A DNA stretch of 61,207 bases from NCBI GenBank assembly GCA_016803235.1, contig JADCLI010000036.1, positions 1 through 61,207 on the forward strand, read 5' to 3'. Positions 43,796 through 52,574 of this stretch are shown in pieces. A program made the position numbers and the translations under genes. The notes beneath the pieces were generated by a model. That model saw only the letters and a program-made list of their open reading frames with translations. It had not been told where the DNA came from and ran no database searches. Each line of letters opens with the position of its first letter. The stretch's first letter is position 1. Origin of the DNA: Pimelobacter simplex (GTDB lineage: Bacteria > Actinomycetota > Actinomycetes > Propionibacteriales > Nocardioidaceae).

Positions 43796-45007
43796 TCAGT
43801 TCCCGTCCTTCTTCTCGCTCTGGTTGTCCTTGCGGCGGGCGCCGAGCGTCATGCCGAGCGTCTTGGCCGCGACGATCTCGCGCATCACCTCGTTGGTGCC
43901 GCCGCCGAAGGTGTTGTTCTGGGCGCGCCGGCCGAGCGACTCGACCCGGCCCTGGATCGCGGCCCCCGCGGAGCCCGGGCGGAGCAAGCCCGCAGCGCCG
44001 AGCACCTGCTGGAGCCGCCCGTAGGCGGTCACGACGGCCTCGGTGCCGAAGATCTTGGCCGCGGCGGAGTCGCCGCCGCCGAGGGTGTTGGCGGCGACGT
44101 CGGAGACCAGGCGCAGGTTCATCAGGTCGGCCGCGCTGAGCAGGGCGTAGGTCTCGGCGAGGGCACTGCGGACCCACGGGACGTCGTACAGGGTCCCGGC
44201 GCCGATCTTCTCGGCCTGCGCCCAGGCGAGCACCTCGTCGTACATCTGGTTGGCGATGCCGCCGCGGGCGGCCAGGGCGACCCGCTCGTGGTTGAGCTGG
44301 CTGGTCATCAGCCTCCAGCCCTGGTTGAGCTCGCCCACGACGTTGCTGAGCGGGACGCGGACGTCCTCGTAGTAGGTGGCCGAGGTGCTGATCCCGCCGA
44401 CGGTGTGGATCTCGGTGACCGAGAAGCCCGGGCTGCTGGTGGGGACGAGCACCACGGAGATGCCCTGGTGGCGGGGCGCGTCGGGGTCGGTGCGGACCGC
44501 GAGCCAGACCCAGTCGGCGAAGACGCCGGCGCTGGTGAAGATCTTGTTGCCGTTGATGACCAGCTCGTCGCCGTCGATCCGGGCCCGGGTCTGCAGGCTG
44601 GCGAGGTCGGTGCCGGCGCCCGGCTCGGTGTAGCCGATCGCGAACATCAGCTCGCCGAGCAGGATCTTCGGGAGGAAGAAGTCCTTCTGCTCCTTGCTGC
44701 CGTGCTTCATCAGCGTCGGCGCGACGGTGTTGAGGGTGACCAGCGACAGCGGGGCGCCGGCGCGCAGGGCCTCGTCGTAGAAGACGTAGAGCGCCTCGGG
44801 GTCCTCGCCGCGGCCGCCGTACTCCTCGGGGAAGCCGAGCCCGAGCCAGCCGTCCTTCCCCATCTGGCGCAGGACGCGGTCGAAGACGGGTCCACCCTCG
44901 GTCTGCTCGGCCAGTGCGGCGCGGTCCTCGTCGCTGATGGTCGCGGAAAAGTAGGCGCGCAGCTCGGCGCGCAGTGCCAAGGAGTCGTCGGAGAGCTCTG
45001 GGTACAT
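43796..45007 (-). CDS. Acyl-CoA dehydrogenase, ChsE beta-like (FadE29 type)
   Basis: A 403-residue flavin dehydrogenase that introduces a double bond in a CoA thioester. The family core FAIGYTEPGAGTDLASLQTRA, FTSAGVFADWVWLAVRTDP, YYEDVRVPLSNVVGELNQGWRL and the late TFGGGTNEVMREI are present. The pattern (RAYFSATIS, FPEEYGGRG) agrees with FadE29/ChsE2 as recalled. Paired with the next gene it should act on a steroid-CoA side chain, and EtfAB would receive the electrons. Confidence 0.93.
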   Translation of the reverse strand: MYPELSDDSLALRAELRAYFSATISDEDRAALAEQTEGGPVFDRVLRQMGKDGWLGLGFPEEYGGRGEDPEALYVFYDEALRAGAPLSLVTLNTVAPTLMKHGSKEQKDFFLPKILLGELMFAIGYTEPGAGTDLASLQTRARIDGDELVINGNKIFTSAGVFADWVWLAVRTDPDAPRHQGISVVLVPTSSPGFSVTEIHTVGGISTSATYYEDVRVPLSNVVGELNQGWRLMTSQLNHERVALAARGGIANQMYDEVLAWAQAEKIGAGTLYDVPWVRSALAETYALLSAADLMNLRLVSDVAANTLGGGDSAAAKIFGTEAVVTAYGRLQQVLGAAGLLRPGSAGAAIQGRVESLGRRAQNNTFGGGTNEVMREIVAAKTLGMTLGARRKDNQSEKKDGN

Positions 45008-45031
45008 GGTGGTTCCTCGTGGGTGGGGTGG

Positions 45032-47257
45032 TCAGCGCGGGAGCCGGAGCACCCGGCGCGCGATCACGTTGAGCTGGATCTCGATGGTTCCGCCGCCGAC
45101 GAGCACGGCGGGCAGGCCGAGGTGGTCGATGACGGGATCGGTGGTGTGCTTGCCGGTCGGGGGTACGGCGACCAGCGCGTCCCGGCCGAGGACGCGGAGC
45201 AGGTCGCGGGAGTTGTCACGCTGCGCGATCGCGTTGCAGACCTTCTGCACGCTGATCTCGGCGCCCAGCTCCAGGCCGTCGATGCGGGCCAGGACGGACC
45301 GCAGGTTGAGCGCCGAGAGCGCCATCTCACGGCCGACGCAGCGGCCGAGGACCTCGACGACGGCGTCGCGGCGTGCCTCGTGGGCGCCGGACGCGAGCAC
45401 CGCGCGGACCAGGTCGCTGGAGCCGTGGCTGAGTCGGGCGCCCATGCTGAGTCGTTCGTTGGCGAGCGTGGTGACGGCGAGCCGCCAGCCGGCGCCGGGC
45501 TCGGCGACCAGGCACTCGTCGGGCACGAAGACGTCGTCGAGGAAGACCTCGTTGAACTCCGAGAGCCCGGTCGCCTGGCGCAACGGCCGGACGTCGACGC
45601 CCTCGCTGCGCATGTCGACGAGGAAGTAGGAGATGCCTGCGTGCTTGGGCGCCTCGGGGTCGGTGCGGGCCAGGCACACGCCCCAGTCGGCCTCGGCGGC
45701 CATCGAGTTCCACACCTTCTGGCCGCTGAGGACCCAGCCGCCCTCGACCTTGCGGGCGCGGGTGGACAGTCCGGCGAGGTCGGAGCCGGCGCCGGGCTCG
45801 GAGAAGAGCTGGCACCAGAAGACCTCGCCACGCAGGGTCGGGTCGACGAACCGCTGCTGCTGGGCGCGGGTGCCGTGCAGCAGCAGCGTGGGCAGCACCC
45901 ATTCGCCGATCACGGTCGAGGGCTGCGCGAGCGCGCGTCGGGCGAACTCCTGGGCGATGACGGCCTGCTCCTCCGGGCCGGCCGCACGTCCCCAGGGCTC
46001 GGGATAGTGCGGTGCGACGAGGCGGGCGTCGGCGAGGTGCTCCTGGCGGCGGCCGCCGCGCGAGGGCGCCCACCCGGAGGCGGGCACGCCGTCCTCGGGG
46101 AGCGCGAGTGCGGCATCGAGGACCGTCGCCAGCTCGGCGCGCAGCTCGGGCAGGGCGTCGTCGCCGACGAAGCCGAAGTCCCGCTCGGCGTCGAGGGCGG
46201 CTGCGCCGAGGCGGGCGGCCCAGGTCGTCTCCTCGCCGAAGGCGGCCGACAGGCTGATCGCGCGGCGCCAGTAGAGGTGGGCGTCGTGCTCCCAGGTGAA
46301 GCCGATGCCGCCGAAGAGCAGGACGCCCTCGGCCGCCACGTCGACCGCCGCGGGCAGGGCGGTCAGGCCGACCTGGGCGGTGGCGAGGCGCTGCTGGGCA
46401 GGGCTGTCGCCGCCGGCGCGGGCCGCGTCCCACGCGACCGCGCCGATGGTCTCGGCCTTCACCAGGAGCAGGGCGGTCTTGTGCTGCACCGCCTGGAAGC
46501 TGCCGACGGGGACGCCGAACTGCTCCCGGGTGGAGACGTGCGCGACGACCGCGTCGACGAACCAGCGCGCGACGCCCGCGGCGTCCGCGGCCAGCAGGGC
46601 GGCCGCCACCAGCTCGACCTGCTCGGTGGCGGGCGCGGGCAGCACGCCGGTCGCGCTCACCGCGTGGCCGTCGAGGGCGAGCCGACCGACCGCACGGGAG
46701 AGGTCGGTGGCCGGCTCGCCGACGACCTCCCCGGCGGCGGGCGTCACGACACACCACACCGGCGCGCCCGCGGTCGTGGTCGCGCGGACCACGACCAGCT
46801 CGGCACCGGGCAGGCCCAGGACGGGCCGGGTCTCGCCGTGGAGCAGCCAGCCGCCGTCGTACGGCGTCGCGGTGATGCCGTCGCCGTCGGACAGGGCGCC
46901 GGTGGCGCCCTCGGCGAAGCGCTCCAGCAGGGTGCCGCGGACCGGGCTCGCCGGGGCGGTCGCGACGACCGCGCTGGCGAGGACCGTGCTCAGGAAGGGA
47001 CCCGGGTGCAGGGCCCGCCCGAGCTGCTCGGTGACGACGGCGAGCTCCGTCAGCCCGGCGCCGGCGCCGCCGTCCTCCTCGGGGAGGTGGATCGCGTGCA
47101 GGCCCTGCTGGACGAGGGCGTCCCAGGCCTCGGGCCGCTTGCCGGCGGCGAGGTCCTCGAGCTGGGCGCGGGTCGCCTCGATCGGGGCCGCGCGCCGGGC
47201 CCAGGCGGCGACGGAGTCGGCCAGGTCGCGGTGGTCGTCGGTGAGGGCGATGGCCAT
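45032..47257 (-). CDS. Double-domain acyl-CoA dehydrogenase (FadE34/ChsE3-like)
   Basis: A 741-residue protein in which two acyl-CoA dehydrogenase domains are fused. The first (about residues 1-360) has lost much of the flavin-binding core but keeps FGVPVGSFQAVQHKTALLLVKAE. The second (about 370-741) carries FSEPGAGSDLAGLSTRA, LSGQKVWNSMAAEADWGVCLARTD and GGGTIEIQLNVIARRVLRLPR. FadE34 of Mycobacterium has the same layout and acts on the five-carbon side chain of a 24-oyl-CoA bile-acid-type steroid. It is between thiolase and ChsE-like genes. Confidence 0.93.
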   Translation of the reverse strand: MAIALTDDHRDLADSVAAWARRAAPIEATRAQLEDLAAGKRPEAWDALVQQGLHAIHLPEEDGGAGAGLTELAVVTEQLGRALHPGPFLSTVLASAVVATAPASPVRGTLLERFAEGATGALSDGDGITATPYDGGWLLHGETRPVLGLPGAELVVVRATTTAGAPVWCVVTPAAGEVVGEPATDLSRAVGRLALDGHAVSATGVLPAPATEQVELVAAALLAADAAGVARWFVDAVVAHVSTREQFGVPVGSFQAVQHKTALLLVKAETIGAVAWDAARAGGDSPAQQRLATAQVGLTALPAAVDVAAEGVLLFGGIGFTWEHDAHLYWRRAISLSAAFGEETTWAARLGAAALDAERDFGFVGDDALPELRAELATVLDAALALPEDGVPASGWAPSRGGRRQEHLADARLVAPHYPEPWGRAAGPEEQAVIAQEFARRALAQPSTVIGEWVLPTLLLHGTRAQQQRFVDPTLRGEVFWCQLFSEPGAGSDLAGLSTRARKVEGGWVLSGQKVWNSMAAEADWGVCLARTDPEAPKHAGISYFLVDMRSEGVDVRPLRQATGLSEFNEVFLDDVFVPDECLVAEPGAGWRLAVTTLANERLSMGARLSHGSSDLVRAVLASGAHEARRDAVVEVLGRCVGREMALSALNLRSVLARIDGLELGAEISVQKVCNAIAQRDNSRDLLRVLGRDALVAVPPTGKHTTDPVIDHLGLPAVLVGGGTIEIQLNVIARRVLRLPR

Positions 47258-47258
47258 G

Positions 47259-48371
47259 TCAGAGCCGTTCGATCAGGAGGCAGGTGGTGGCGGCCGAGGC
47301 ACAGATCGCGACCATCGCGACCTGGCCGTCGCGGCGCTCGAGCTCGGCGAGGGCGGTCGCGATCAGCCGGATGCCGGTGGCGCCCGCAGGGTGGCCGAGG
47401 GCGATGGCGCCGCCGTTGGGGTTGAGCCGGTCCTCGTCGACGCCATGGACCTGCGCGAAGGACATCGGCACCGACGCGAAGGCCTCGTTGACCTCGAACA
47501 CGTCGACGTCGCCGACGCTCATGCCCGCGCGGGCGAGCACCTTGGTGGCGGCGTCGACCGGGGCGTCGAGCAGGTACTCCAGGTCGCCGCCCATCACGCA
47601 CTGGTTGAGCAGGCGTGCCCTCGCCTTCAGGCCCAGCTCCGCGGCCCTCGTCTGCGACATGAGCAGTGCCGCGCTGGCGCCGTCGGAGACCTGCGAGGAC
47701 GAGCCGGCCGTGTGCAGGCCGCCGTCCTTGACCGGCTTCAACCGGGCCAGGCCCTCCAGCGAGGACTCGCGCAGGCCCTGGTCGCGGGTGACGCCGGCGA
47801 CCGGGATGACCTGGTCGTCGAAGACGCCGGCGTCCCACGCGGCCGCGGCGCGCTGCTGGGAGCGCAGGCCGAAGGCGTCGAGGTCCTCGCGCGTCAGCCC
47901 GCGCCGTACGGCGATCCGGTCGGCCGCCGTGTACTGGTCGGGGCTGTCCACCGACCAGCTCTCGGGGCGGGGCGTCCCGAGCCCGGTGCCGACCTTGTAG
48001 GTCAGCGGGACCCGCGACATCAGCTCGACCCCGCAGGCCATGCCGACCTCGAGCGAGCCGATCGCGATCTGGCCGGCGACCAGGCTGACCGCCTGGGCGG
48101 CGGTGCCGCACTGGGCGTCGATGGTCGTCGTACCGGTCGCGGTGGGCAGCCCGGCGTGCACCCACGACGTGCGGATGATGTTGCCGAACTGCTCGCCGAT
48201 CGGCGTGACGCAGCCGCCGATCGCCTGCTCCACCAGCGCCGGGTCGATACCGGTGCGGTCGAGGACGCCGCGCTGGGCGTGGCCGAGCAGCTCCGCGGCG
48301 TGCACGCCGGACAGCCAGCCGTCGCGCTTGCCGAACGGCGTGCGCGCGGCGTCGACGATGACGGGGGTCAT
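47259..48371 (-). CDS. FadA5-like thiolase with altered C-terminal motif
   Basis: A 370-residue thiolase, paralogous to the one at 41504. The nucleophile C88 (DAQCGTAAQA) and the His in [14 protein letters not shown] are intact. The second active-site motif, C-x-G with following glycine in FadA5-type enzymes, reads ICASAATTCLLIERL: the Cys is kept but both glycines are replaced. It may still degrade or may favour the reverse or a different acyl group. The ATG overlaps the SDR stop by 4 bp and FadE34-like follows after 1 bp. Confidence 0.92.
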   Translation of the reverse strand: MTPVIVDAARTPFGKRDGWLSGVHAAELLGHAQRGVLDRTGIDPALVEQAIGGCVTPIGEQFGNIIRTSWVHAGLPTATGTTTIDAQCGTAAQAVSLVAGQIAIGSLEVGMACGVELMSRVPLTYKVGTGLGTPRPESWSVDSPDQYTAADRIAVRRGLTREDLDAFGLRSQQRAAAAWDAGVFDDQVIPVAGVTRDQGLRESSLEGLARLKPVKDGGLHTAGSSSQVSDGASAALLMSQTRAAELGLKARARLLNQCVMGGDLEYLLDAPVDAATKVLARAGMSVGDVDVFEVNEAFASVPMSFAQVHGVDEDRLNPNGGAIALGHPAGATGIRLIATALAELERRDGQVAMVAICASAATTCLLIERL

Positions 48372-49189
48372 GCCGGTGCTCCTTCGAGGGGGTGGACGGT
48401 GAGGCCCCAGTCACGGATCAGGTCGAGGCTCACGGTGGTCCGGCCGGTCACGTCGGCCGGGCAGTCGCACAGCGCGAGCACCGCCTCGGCCATCTCCGCC
48501 AGCGACTCGACCTGGTCGGGCCGGATCGTGTCGCCGACGAGCAGCGACGCACCCTCGCTGAGGACGGCGGCCCGCGGCTGGACGGTGTTGACGCGGACGC
48601 CGGTGCCGACGAGCTCGGCACCGAGGCCGTTGGTGATCCGGTTGAGCGCGGCCTTCGAGGCGGCGTACACCGCGAGGTCCGCCCCGGGCTCGACGAGCTC
48701 GAACGGCGGGCCGTCGAAGTGACGGGCCGAGGCGCTGGAGAGGTTGACGATCCAGCCCTCCCCCGCGGCCCGCATGCCCGGGAGGACGGCCTGGACCAGG
48801 TCGAGCGGCGCGTGCACGTTGACCTCGAAGGTCAGCCGGCGACGGTGCAGCGGGAAGTCCGCCAGCGGCTGGTAGATCGCCGCGGCAGCGTTGTTGACCA
48901 GGATGTCGACGCTGCCGCCGAGCAGCTCCTCGGCGGCGGGCACGATCCTGGCCCTGCTGCCCTCGTCGGCCAGGTCGGCGACACAGGACGCCACCCGGGT
49001 GCCGTACGACGCCAGCCGCGCCGCCGTCTCGGCGAGACTGCCGTCGAGGCGGCTGCCGCCGGGCTCGGCGGTGCGGGCGACGAGGACGACGTCGGCGCCC
49101 TCGGCGGCCAGCCGCTCGGCGACGCCGGCGCCGATGCCGCGGCTGGCACCGGTCACCAGGGCCCTGCGGCCCGCGAACCGCTTGGTCAT
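48368..49189 (-). CDS. SDR family oxidoreductase
   Basis: A 273-residue short-chain dehydrogenase with VTGASRGIGAGV at the N-terminus, NNAAAAIYQPL, NLSSASARH for the Ser, and YAASKAALNRI for the Tyr and Lys. It lies between ltp2 and the second thiolase, overlapping both by 4 bp. It could oxidise a hydroxyacyl-CoA, or the aldehyde or ketone released next to the aldolase step. No substrate-specific residue could be named. Confidence 0.92.
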   Translation of the reverse strand: MTKRFAGRRALVTGASRGIGAGVAERLAAEGADVVLVARTAEPGGSRLDGSLAETAARLASYGTRVASCVADLADEGSRARIVPAAEELLGGSVDILVNNAAAAIYQPLADFPLHRRRLTFEVNVHAPLDLVQAVLPGMRAAGEGWIVNLSSASARHFDGPPFELVEPGADLAVYAASKAALNRITNGLGAELVGTGVRVNTVQPRAAVLSEGASLLVGDTIRPDQVESLAEMAEAVLALCDCPADVTGRTTVSLDLIRDWGLTVHPLEGAPA

Positions 49190-50367
49190 CGGTCTGCCGC
49201 GAGGACGAGCGCGGAGTGCGGGACCGGCGAGCCGCCGGTGACGAGCACGTTGTCGATCGTCTTGGTGGGCTGGTTCACCGAGGTGCCGCGGACCAGGCGC
49301 ACACCCTCGGCGATGCCGTTGACGCCGTGGATGTAGCCCTCGCCGAGCTGCCCGCCGTTGGTGTTGACCGGCAGCCGACCGTCGACCTCGAGGTTGCCGT
49401 CGGCGATGAAGTGTCGGGCCTCGCCCCGACCGCAGAACCCGTACTCCTCGAGCTGCAGCAGCACCATCGGCGTGAAGGCGTCGTAGAGGATCGCGGCGTC
49501 GATGTCGTCGGGGCCGATCCCGGCCTGGCGCCACAGCTGCTGCGCGACGAGCTCGACCTCGGGCATCGCGTCGATGTCGTCGCGGTAGTAGCTGCTCATC
49601 GAGATCTGCTGCGGGCCGACGCCCTGGGCGGCCCCGGTGATCACGGCCGGCGGGTGCGGCAGGTCGCGCGCACGCTCGGTGCTGACGATGACCAGGGCCT
49701 GGCCGCCGTCGCTCTCCTGGCAGCAGTCGAGCAGACGCAGCGGGTCGGCGATCATCCGCGAGGCCTGGTGCTCCTCGATCGTGATCGGGCGCTCGAAGAA
49801 CCAGGCCTTCGGGTTGGTGGCCGCGTGCTTGCGCGAGAGCACCGAGACCTGGCCGAAGTCGGCGCTCGTGGCGCCGTACTTCTCCATGTAGAGCCGCGCC
49901 AGGAAGGCCTCCTGCTGGGCCGGCGTGAGCAGGCCGTAGGGGTTGATCCAGTTGCGGTACTCCTGGTCGGTGTTCTGGTTGTAGGCGAACGGCGGCGGGC
50001 CCTGGCCGAAGCGGTGCCCGGAGCGCTCGTTGAACGCGCGGTAGACCACGACGACGTCGGCGACACCGGAGGTCACCGCGAGCGCGGCCTGCTGCACCGG
50101 GGCGCAGGCACCGCCGCCGCCGTGCGGGATCCGGCTGAAGAAGGTGAGCTCCGGGATGCCGAGCGCGCGAGCGACCGCGATCTCCGGGTTGGTCTCCATC
50201 GTGAACAGCGCGAAGCCGTCGACCTCCTCGACGCCGATCCGGGCGTCGTCGAGGGCGGCGAGCACGGCCTCGCAGGCCAGCTGCCACTCGCTGCGCCCGG
50301 AGTTCTTGGAGAACTCGGTCGCGCCGATGCCGGCGATGGCCGCGCCTCCGGAGAAGGGGCTGGTCAC
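49186..50367 (-). CDS. ltp2: Ltp2-like steroid-CoA aldolase
   Basis: A 393-residue SCP2/thiolase-fold protein. It has the lipid-transfer-protein layout IAGIGATEFSKNSGRS, the GFALFTMETNPEIAVARALGIPELTFFSRIPHGGGGACAPVQQA segment and ILYDAFTPMVLLQLEEYGFC. In Mycobacterium Ltp2 works with the DUF35 domain of ChsH2 in the retro-aldol cleavage of the 22-carbon steroid-CoA side chain. Here ltp2 follows split chsH2 and chsH1 with GTGA/ATGA overlaps, the same set as in the igr operon. GTG start set by overlap with the chsH1 stop. Confidence 0.9.
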   Translation of the reverse strand: MTSPFSGGAAIAGIGATEFSKNSGRSEWQLACEAVLAALDDARIGVEEVDGFALFTMETNPEIAVARALGIPELTFFSRIPHGGGGACAPVQQAALAVTSGVADVVVVYRAFNERSGHRFGQGPPPFAYNQNTDQEYRNWINPYGLLTPAQQEAFLARLYMEKYGATSADFGQVSVLSRKHAATNPKAWFFERPITIEEHQASRMIADPLRLLDCCQESDGGQALVIVSTERARDLPHPPAVITGAAQGVGPQQISMSSYYRDDIDAMPEVELVAQQLWRQAGIGPDDIDAAILYDAFTPMVLLQLEEYGFCGRGEARHFIADGNLEVDGRLPVNTNGGQLGEGYIHGVNGIAEGVRLVRGTSVNQPTKTIDNVLVTGGSPVPHSALVLAADR

Positions 50368-50798
50368 TGGATGCCTCCGACGTTCTGGGGGTTCGGGACG
50401 GGCTGGTCGAGGGTGACGGTGGCGGTGACGTGCGCGCCGCGGGCGTTGTGGCCGGCGACCTTCAGCGTCACGGCGGCGTCGGTGACCTCGGCGACCGAGC
50501 CGGAGAAGGTCATCGTGTCGCCGGGGAAGTTCGGTACGCCGAGGCGCAGCGCCACCTTGCGGATCCGGGTCGCCGGGCCGAACAGGTCGGTCACGTAGCG
50601 GTCGAGGAAGCCGTTGGTGGAGTTGATCGACATGAAGATGTCGGGGGTCCCGCGGTCGTTGGCCTTGCCGGGGTCGTGGTGCACGTCCTCGAAGTCCTGG
50701 CTGGCGATCGCGGTCGCCACGATCGTGGTGCGGTCCAGCGGCAGCGCCAGCTCGGGCAGTGCCTGACCGACCACGAGGCCGGCGGTGAGCGCGCTCAT
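50364..50798 (-). CDS. chsH1: MaoC-like enoyl-CoA hydratase ChsH1
   Basis: A 144-residue single-hotdog MaoC protein. The catalytic pair Asp and His is in ASQDFEDVHHDP, as in ChsH1 of Mycobacterium, which hydrates the double bond of the 22-carbon steroid-CoA together with ChsH2. INSTNGFLDRYVTDLFGP and NFPGDTMTFSGSVAEV follow. The ATG overlaps the DUF35 stop by 4 bp and its stop overlaps ltp2. Its small size and neighbours make the ChsH1 assignment good. Confidence 0.87.
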   Translation of the reverse strand: MSALTAGLVVGQALPELALPLDRTTIVATAIASQDFEDVHHDPGKANDRGTPDIFMSINSTNGFLDRYVTDLFGPATRIRKVALRLGVPNFPGDTMTFSGSVAEVTDAAVTLKVAGHNARGAHVTATVTLDQPVPNPQNVGGIQ

Positions 50799-51247
50799 CG
50801 GGAACCGCCCCTCGTGCCAGCCGTGGTGCCCGCGGGACGCAGCTGCGGCAGCACCTCGCCGTGGGCGTGCTCGGCGAAGCCCACCTCCAGCTCGAGGCCG
50901 CGACGCAGGTCGGCGTGGTCGACTCCGCTGATGTCGGCAACCAGCCGGGTGCCCTCCTCGAGGTCGACCAGGCCGACGGCCAGCGGGTAGGTGAACGCGG
51001 GGTCCTGCGGGTGGTGGACCACCGTCCAGCTGTGCAGCGTGCAGCGCCCGCTGGCAGTGACCGTGTCCCACTCGAAGGAGCGGCACGACGGGCAGGCGGG
51101 GCCGGGCGGGTGCCGCAGCGCCTTGCAGTCGGTGCAGCGCTGGATCTCCAGCCTGCCCTCGCGGGCGGCGGTGAAGAAGAACTCGTTGTCCTGGGTGACG
51201 GTCAGGCCGGGGACGGCGGTCCGCCGCTCCTGCGGTGCGTCGGTCAT
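50795..51247 (-). CDS. DUF35 zinc-ribbon/OB-fold protein (ChsH2 C-terminal half)
   Basis: A 150-residue protein with a rubredoxin-like zinc ribbon C-x2-C-x10-C-x2-C (CTDCKALRHPPGPACPSC, about residues 39-56) followed by an OB-fold (GRCTLHSWTVVHHPQDPAFTYPLAVGLVDLEEGTRLVADI). In Mycobacterium this domain is the C-terminal part of ChsH2 and binds Ltp2 to make the aldolase. Here it is a separate gene, overlapping the MaoC half by ATGA. It is directly before chsH1. Confidence 0.9.
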   Translation of the reverse strand: MTDAPQERRTAVPGLTVTQDNEFFFTAAREGRLEIQRCTDCKALRHPPGPACPSCRSFEWDTVTASGRCTLHSWTVVHHPQDPAFTYPLAVGLVDLEEGTRLVADISGVDHADLRRGLELEVGFAEHAHGEVLPQLRPAGTTAGTRGGSR

Positions 51248-51798
51248 GCCGCGGGCTCCTTGGTGGTGGGGTCGAAGCGGAGGATCACGAACTTCTCGTC
51301 GACGAGGAGCTGGTCGGCCTGGTCGACGTACCGCTTGCGCAGGGTGATGAAGCAGCCGTTGCCGAGGCCGGTCCGCTTGATCGGCGAGATGTCCTCGATC
51401 GTGAAGTGACAGGTGACCCGGGTGCCGGGGGTCAGCTCGCGGACGTACTCCTGCTCCTGCGCCGTCGCGACCACGGAGGTGAAGCCGTGCTCGTCGAGCA
51501 GCGCCAGCAGCCGGGAGTAGGCGTGGTCCTCCTGGACCCCGTCGGCCCGCAGCGCCTGGACCTGGCGCCAGCGGCGGTAGCCCTGCATCACCCAGGTGGT
51601 GACCATCGCCGGCGGGCAGATGACGTCGGCACGACCGGTCGCGCGCGCGGCCTCCACGTCGACGTACACGGGGTTGAGGTCGTCGTGCGCCTCGACCCAG
51701 TTGCGGATCATCGCCTCGTTGACGGCGTACCGCGCCACGCGGGGCGGCTCGGCCACCTCGCCGACGAACTCCCCGAACCGGGCCTCGAGCTCCTCCAT
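51244..51798 (-). CDS. MaoC-like protein (ChsH2 N-terminal half)
   Basis: A 184-residue hotdog protein with an N-terminal dehydratase-type domain (YAVNEAMIRNWVEAHDDLNPVYVD). The position of the catalytic His in hydratases (D-x-N-P-x-H) is a Tyr here, which suits the role of a non-catalytic partner that shapes the substrate pocket for ChsH1. It is the first gene of the 20-kb run. AGAGGAAGG precedes the ATG. The promoter has TATAAC with a KstR2-type operator overlapping it (51830-51843). Confidence 0.87.
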   Translation of the reverse strand: MEELEARFGEFVGEVAEPPRVARYAVNEAMIRNWVEAHDDLNPVYVDVEAARATGRADVICPPAMVTTWVMQGYRRWRQVQALRADGVQEDHAYSRLLALLDEHGFTSVVATAQEQEYVRELTPGTRVTCHFTIEDISPIKRTGLGNGCFITLRKRYVDQADQLLVDEKFVILRFDPTTKEPAA

Positions 51799-51829
51799 CG
51801 ACCTTCCTCTGCGAGTTCGGCGCTACTTG

Positions 51830-51843
51830 AGCAAGCGCTTGGT
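51830..51843. promoter_or_regulatory. KstR2-type operator, head of the steroid-type operon
   Basis: AGCAAGCGCTTGGT matches the published KstR2 consensus AnCAAGnnCTTGnT at every fixed base. It overlaps the downstream edge of the TATAAC box (51842-51847, minus strand) of the chsH2-half promoter, a position suited to repression. The spacer 51799-51989 between this gene and the TetR gene also contains a second palindrome at 51913. Confidence 0.8.
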
Positions 51844-51912
51844 TATAGACCGTGGGAGTGATCCCTCGTGCTGGCCACGATGTCCGCCCCGGGCGGTGCC
51901 GCGCGAGCCGTA

Positions 51913-51925
51913 CTCCCGCTGAGCG
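51913..51925. promoter_or_regulatory. CCCGCTNAGCGGG palindrome, site 2
   Basis: CCCGCTGAGCGGG, perfect except for the centre. It lies in the spacer between the TetR gene and the divergent operon, 65 bp before the TetR start. Confidence 0.55.
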
Positions 51926-51989
51926 GGCACGGATCCCCCACGTCCGCGTCGGACGGAAACAATCCGGGACGAACCACAGGAGGAGCGAC

Positions 51990-52574
51990 ATGCGCACGGT
52001 CACCGGACGGCGTACCGAGATCATGGAGGTCGCGGCGGCGCTGTTCGCCGAGCGCGGCATCGGCGCGACCACGGTCCGCGAGATCGGCGAGTCCGCAGGC
52101 GTCCTGTCCGGCAGCCTGTACCACCACTTCTCGTCGAAGGACGAGATCGTGCGCGAGGTGCTCGCGGACTTCATGGACCAGGTCGAGCGGGCCTTCTCCG
52201 CCGTCACGGCGTCCTCGACCTCGCCCGAGCAGACCGTGCGCGGCCTGGTCCGCGCCACCCTGGACTGCATCGACAGCCACCCGCACGCGACCCGCATCTA
52301 CCAGCGCGACCGTGCCTACCTTCGCCAGCACGGGCTGCTCGACGCGATCGACGGCAAGTCGCGCGCGGTACGCCGGCACTGGCGGGCCGCGATCGACGCC
52401 GGGCTCGCCTCCGGGGACTTTCGTGCCGACGTACCGGGGGACGTGTTCTACCGCTCGCTGCGCGACACCCTGTGGGGCACCATGCACTGGCCGAACCGGG
52501 CGTCGTGGTCGACGGAGGAGTTCGCCGACCTGATGGCGTCGATGTTCCTGGGCGGGTTCCGGGCCGCCTCCTAG
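51990..52574 (+). CDS. kstR2: KstR2-like TetR family regulator
   Basis: A 194-residue TetR repressor. The helix-turn-helix (about residues 20-55) reads RGIGATTVREIGESAGVLSGSLYHHFSSKDEIVREVL, which agrees closely with Mycobacterium KstR2 as recalled (the ATTVRDIADGAGILSGSLYHHFASKEEM region). KstR2 represses steroid ring-degradation genes and is released by a CoA thioester. The ATG has AGGAGG at 6 nt. A KstR2-consensus operator lies 147-160 bp upstream, so it likely controls the divergent operon and itself. Its stop overlaps the convergent SDR stop at CTAG. Confidence 0.85.
   Translation: MRTVTGRRTEIMEVAAALFAERGIGATTVREIGESAGVLSGSLYHHFSSKDEIVREVLADFMDQVERAFSAVTASSTSPEQTVRGLVRATLDCIDSHPHATRIYQRDRAYLRQHGLLDAIDGKSRAVRRHWRAAIDAGLASGDFRADVPGDVFYRSLRDTLWGTMHWPNRASWSTEEFADLMASMFLGGFRAAS

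Noticed and set aside
50790..51250. Frameshift as the cause of the split ChsH2
   Set aside because: Both halves have proper starts and stops with an ATGA overlap, and the DUF35 half has its own complete zinc ribbon, so a natural split is more likely; not fully excluded without reads.
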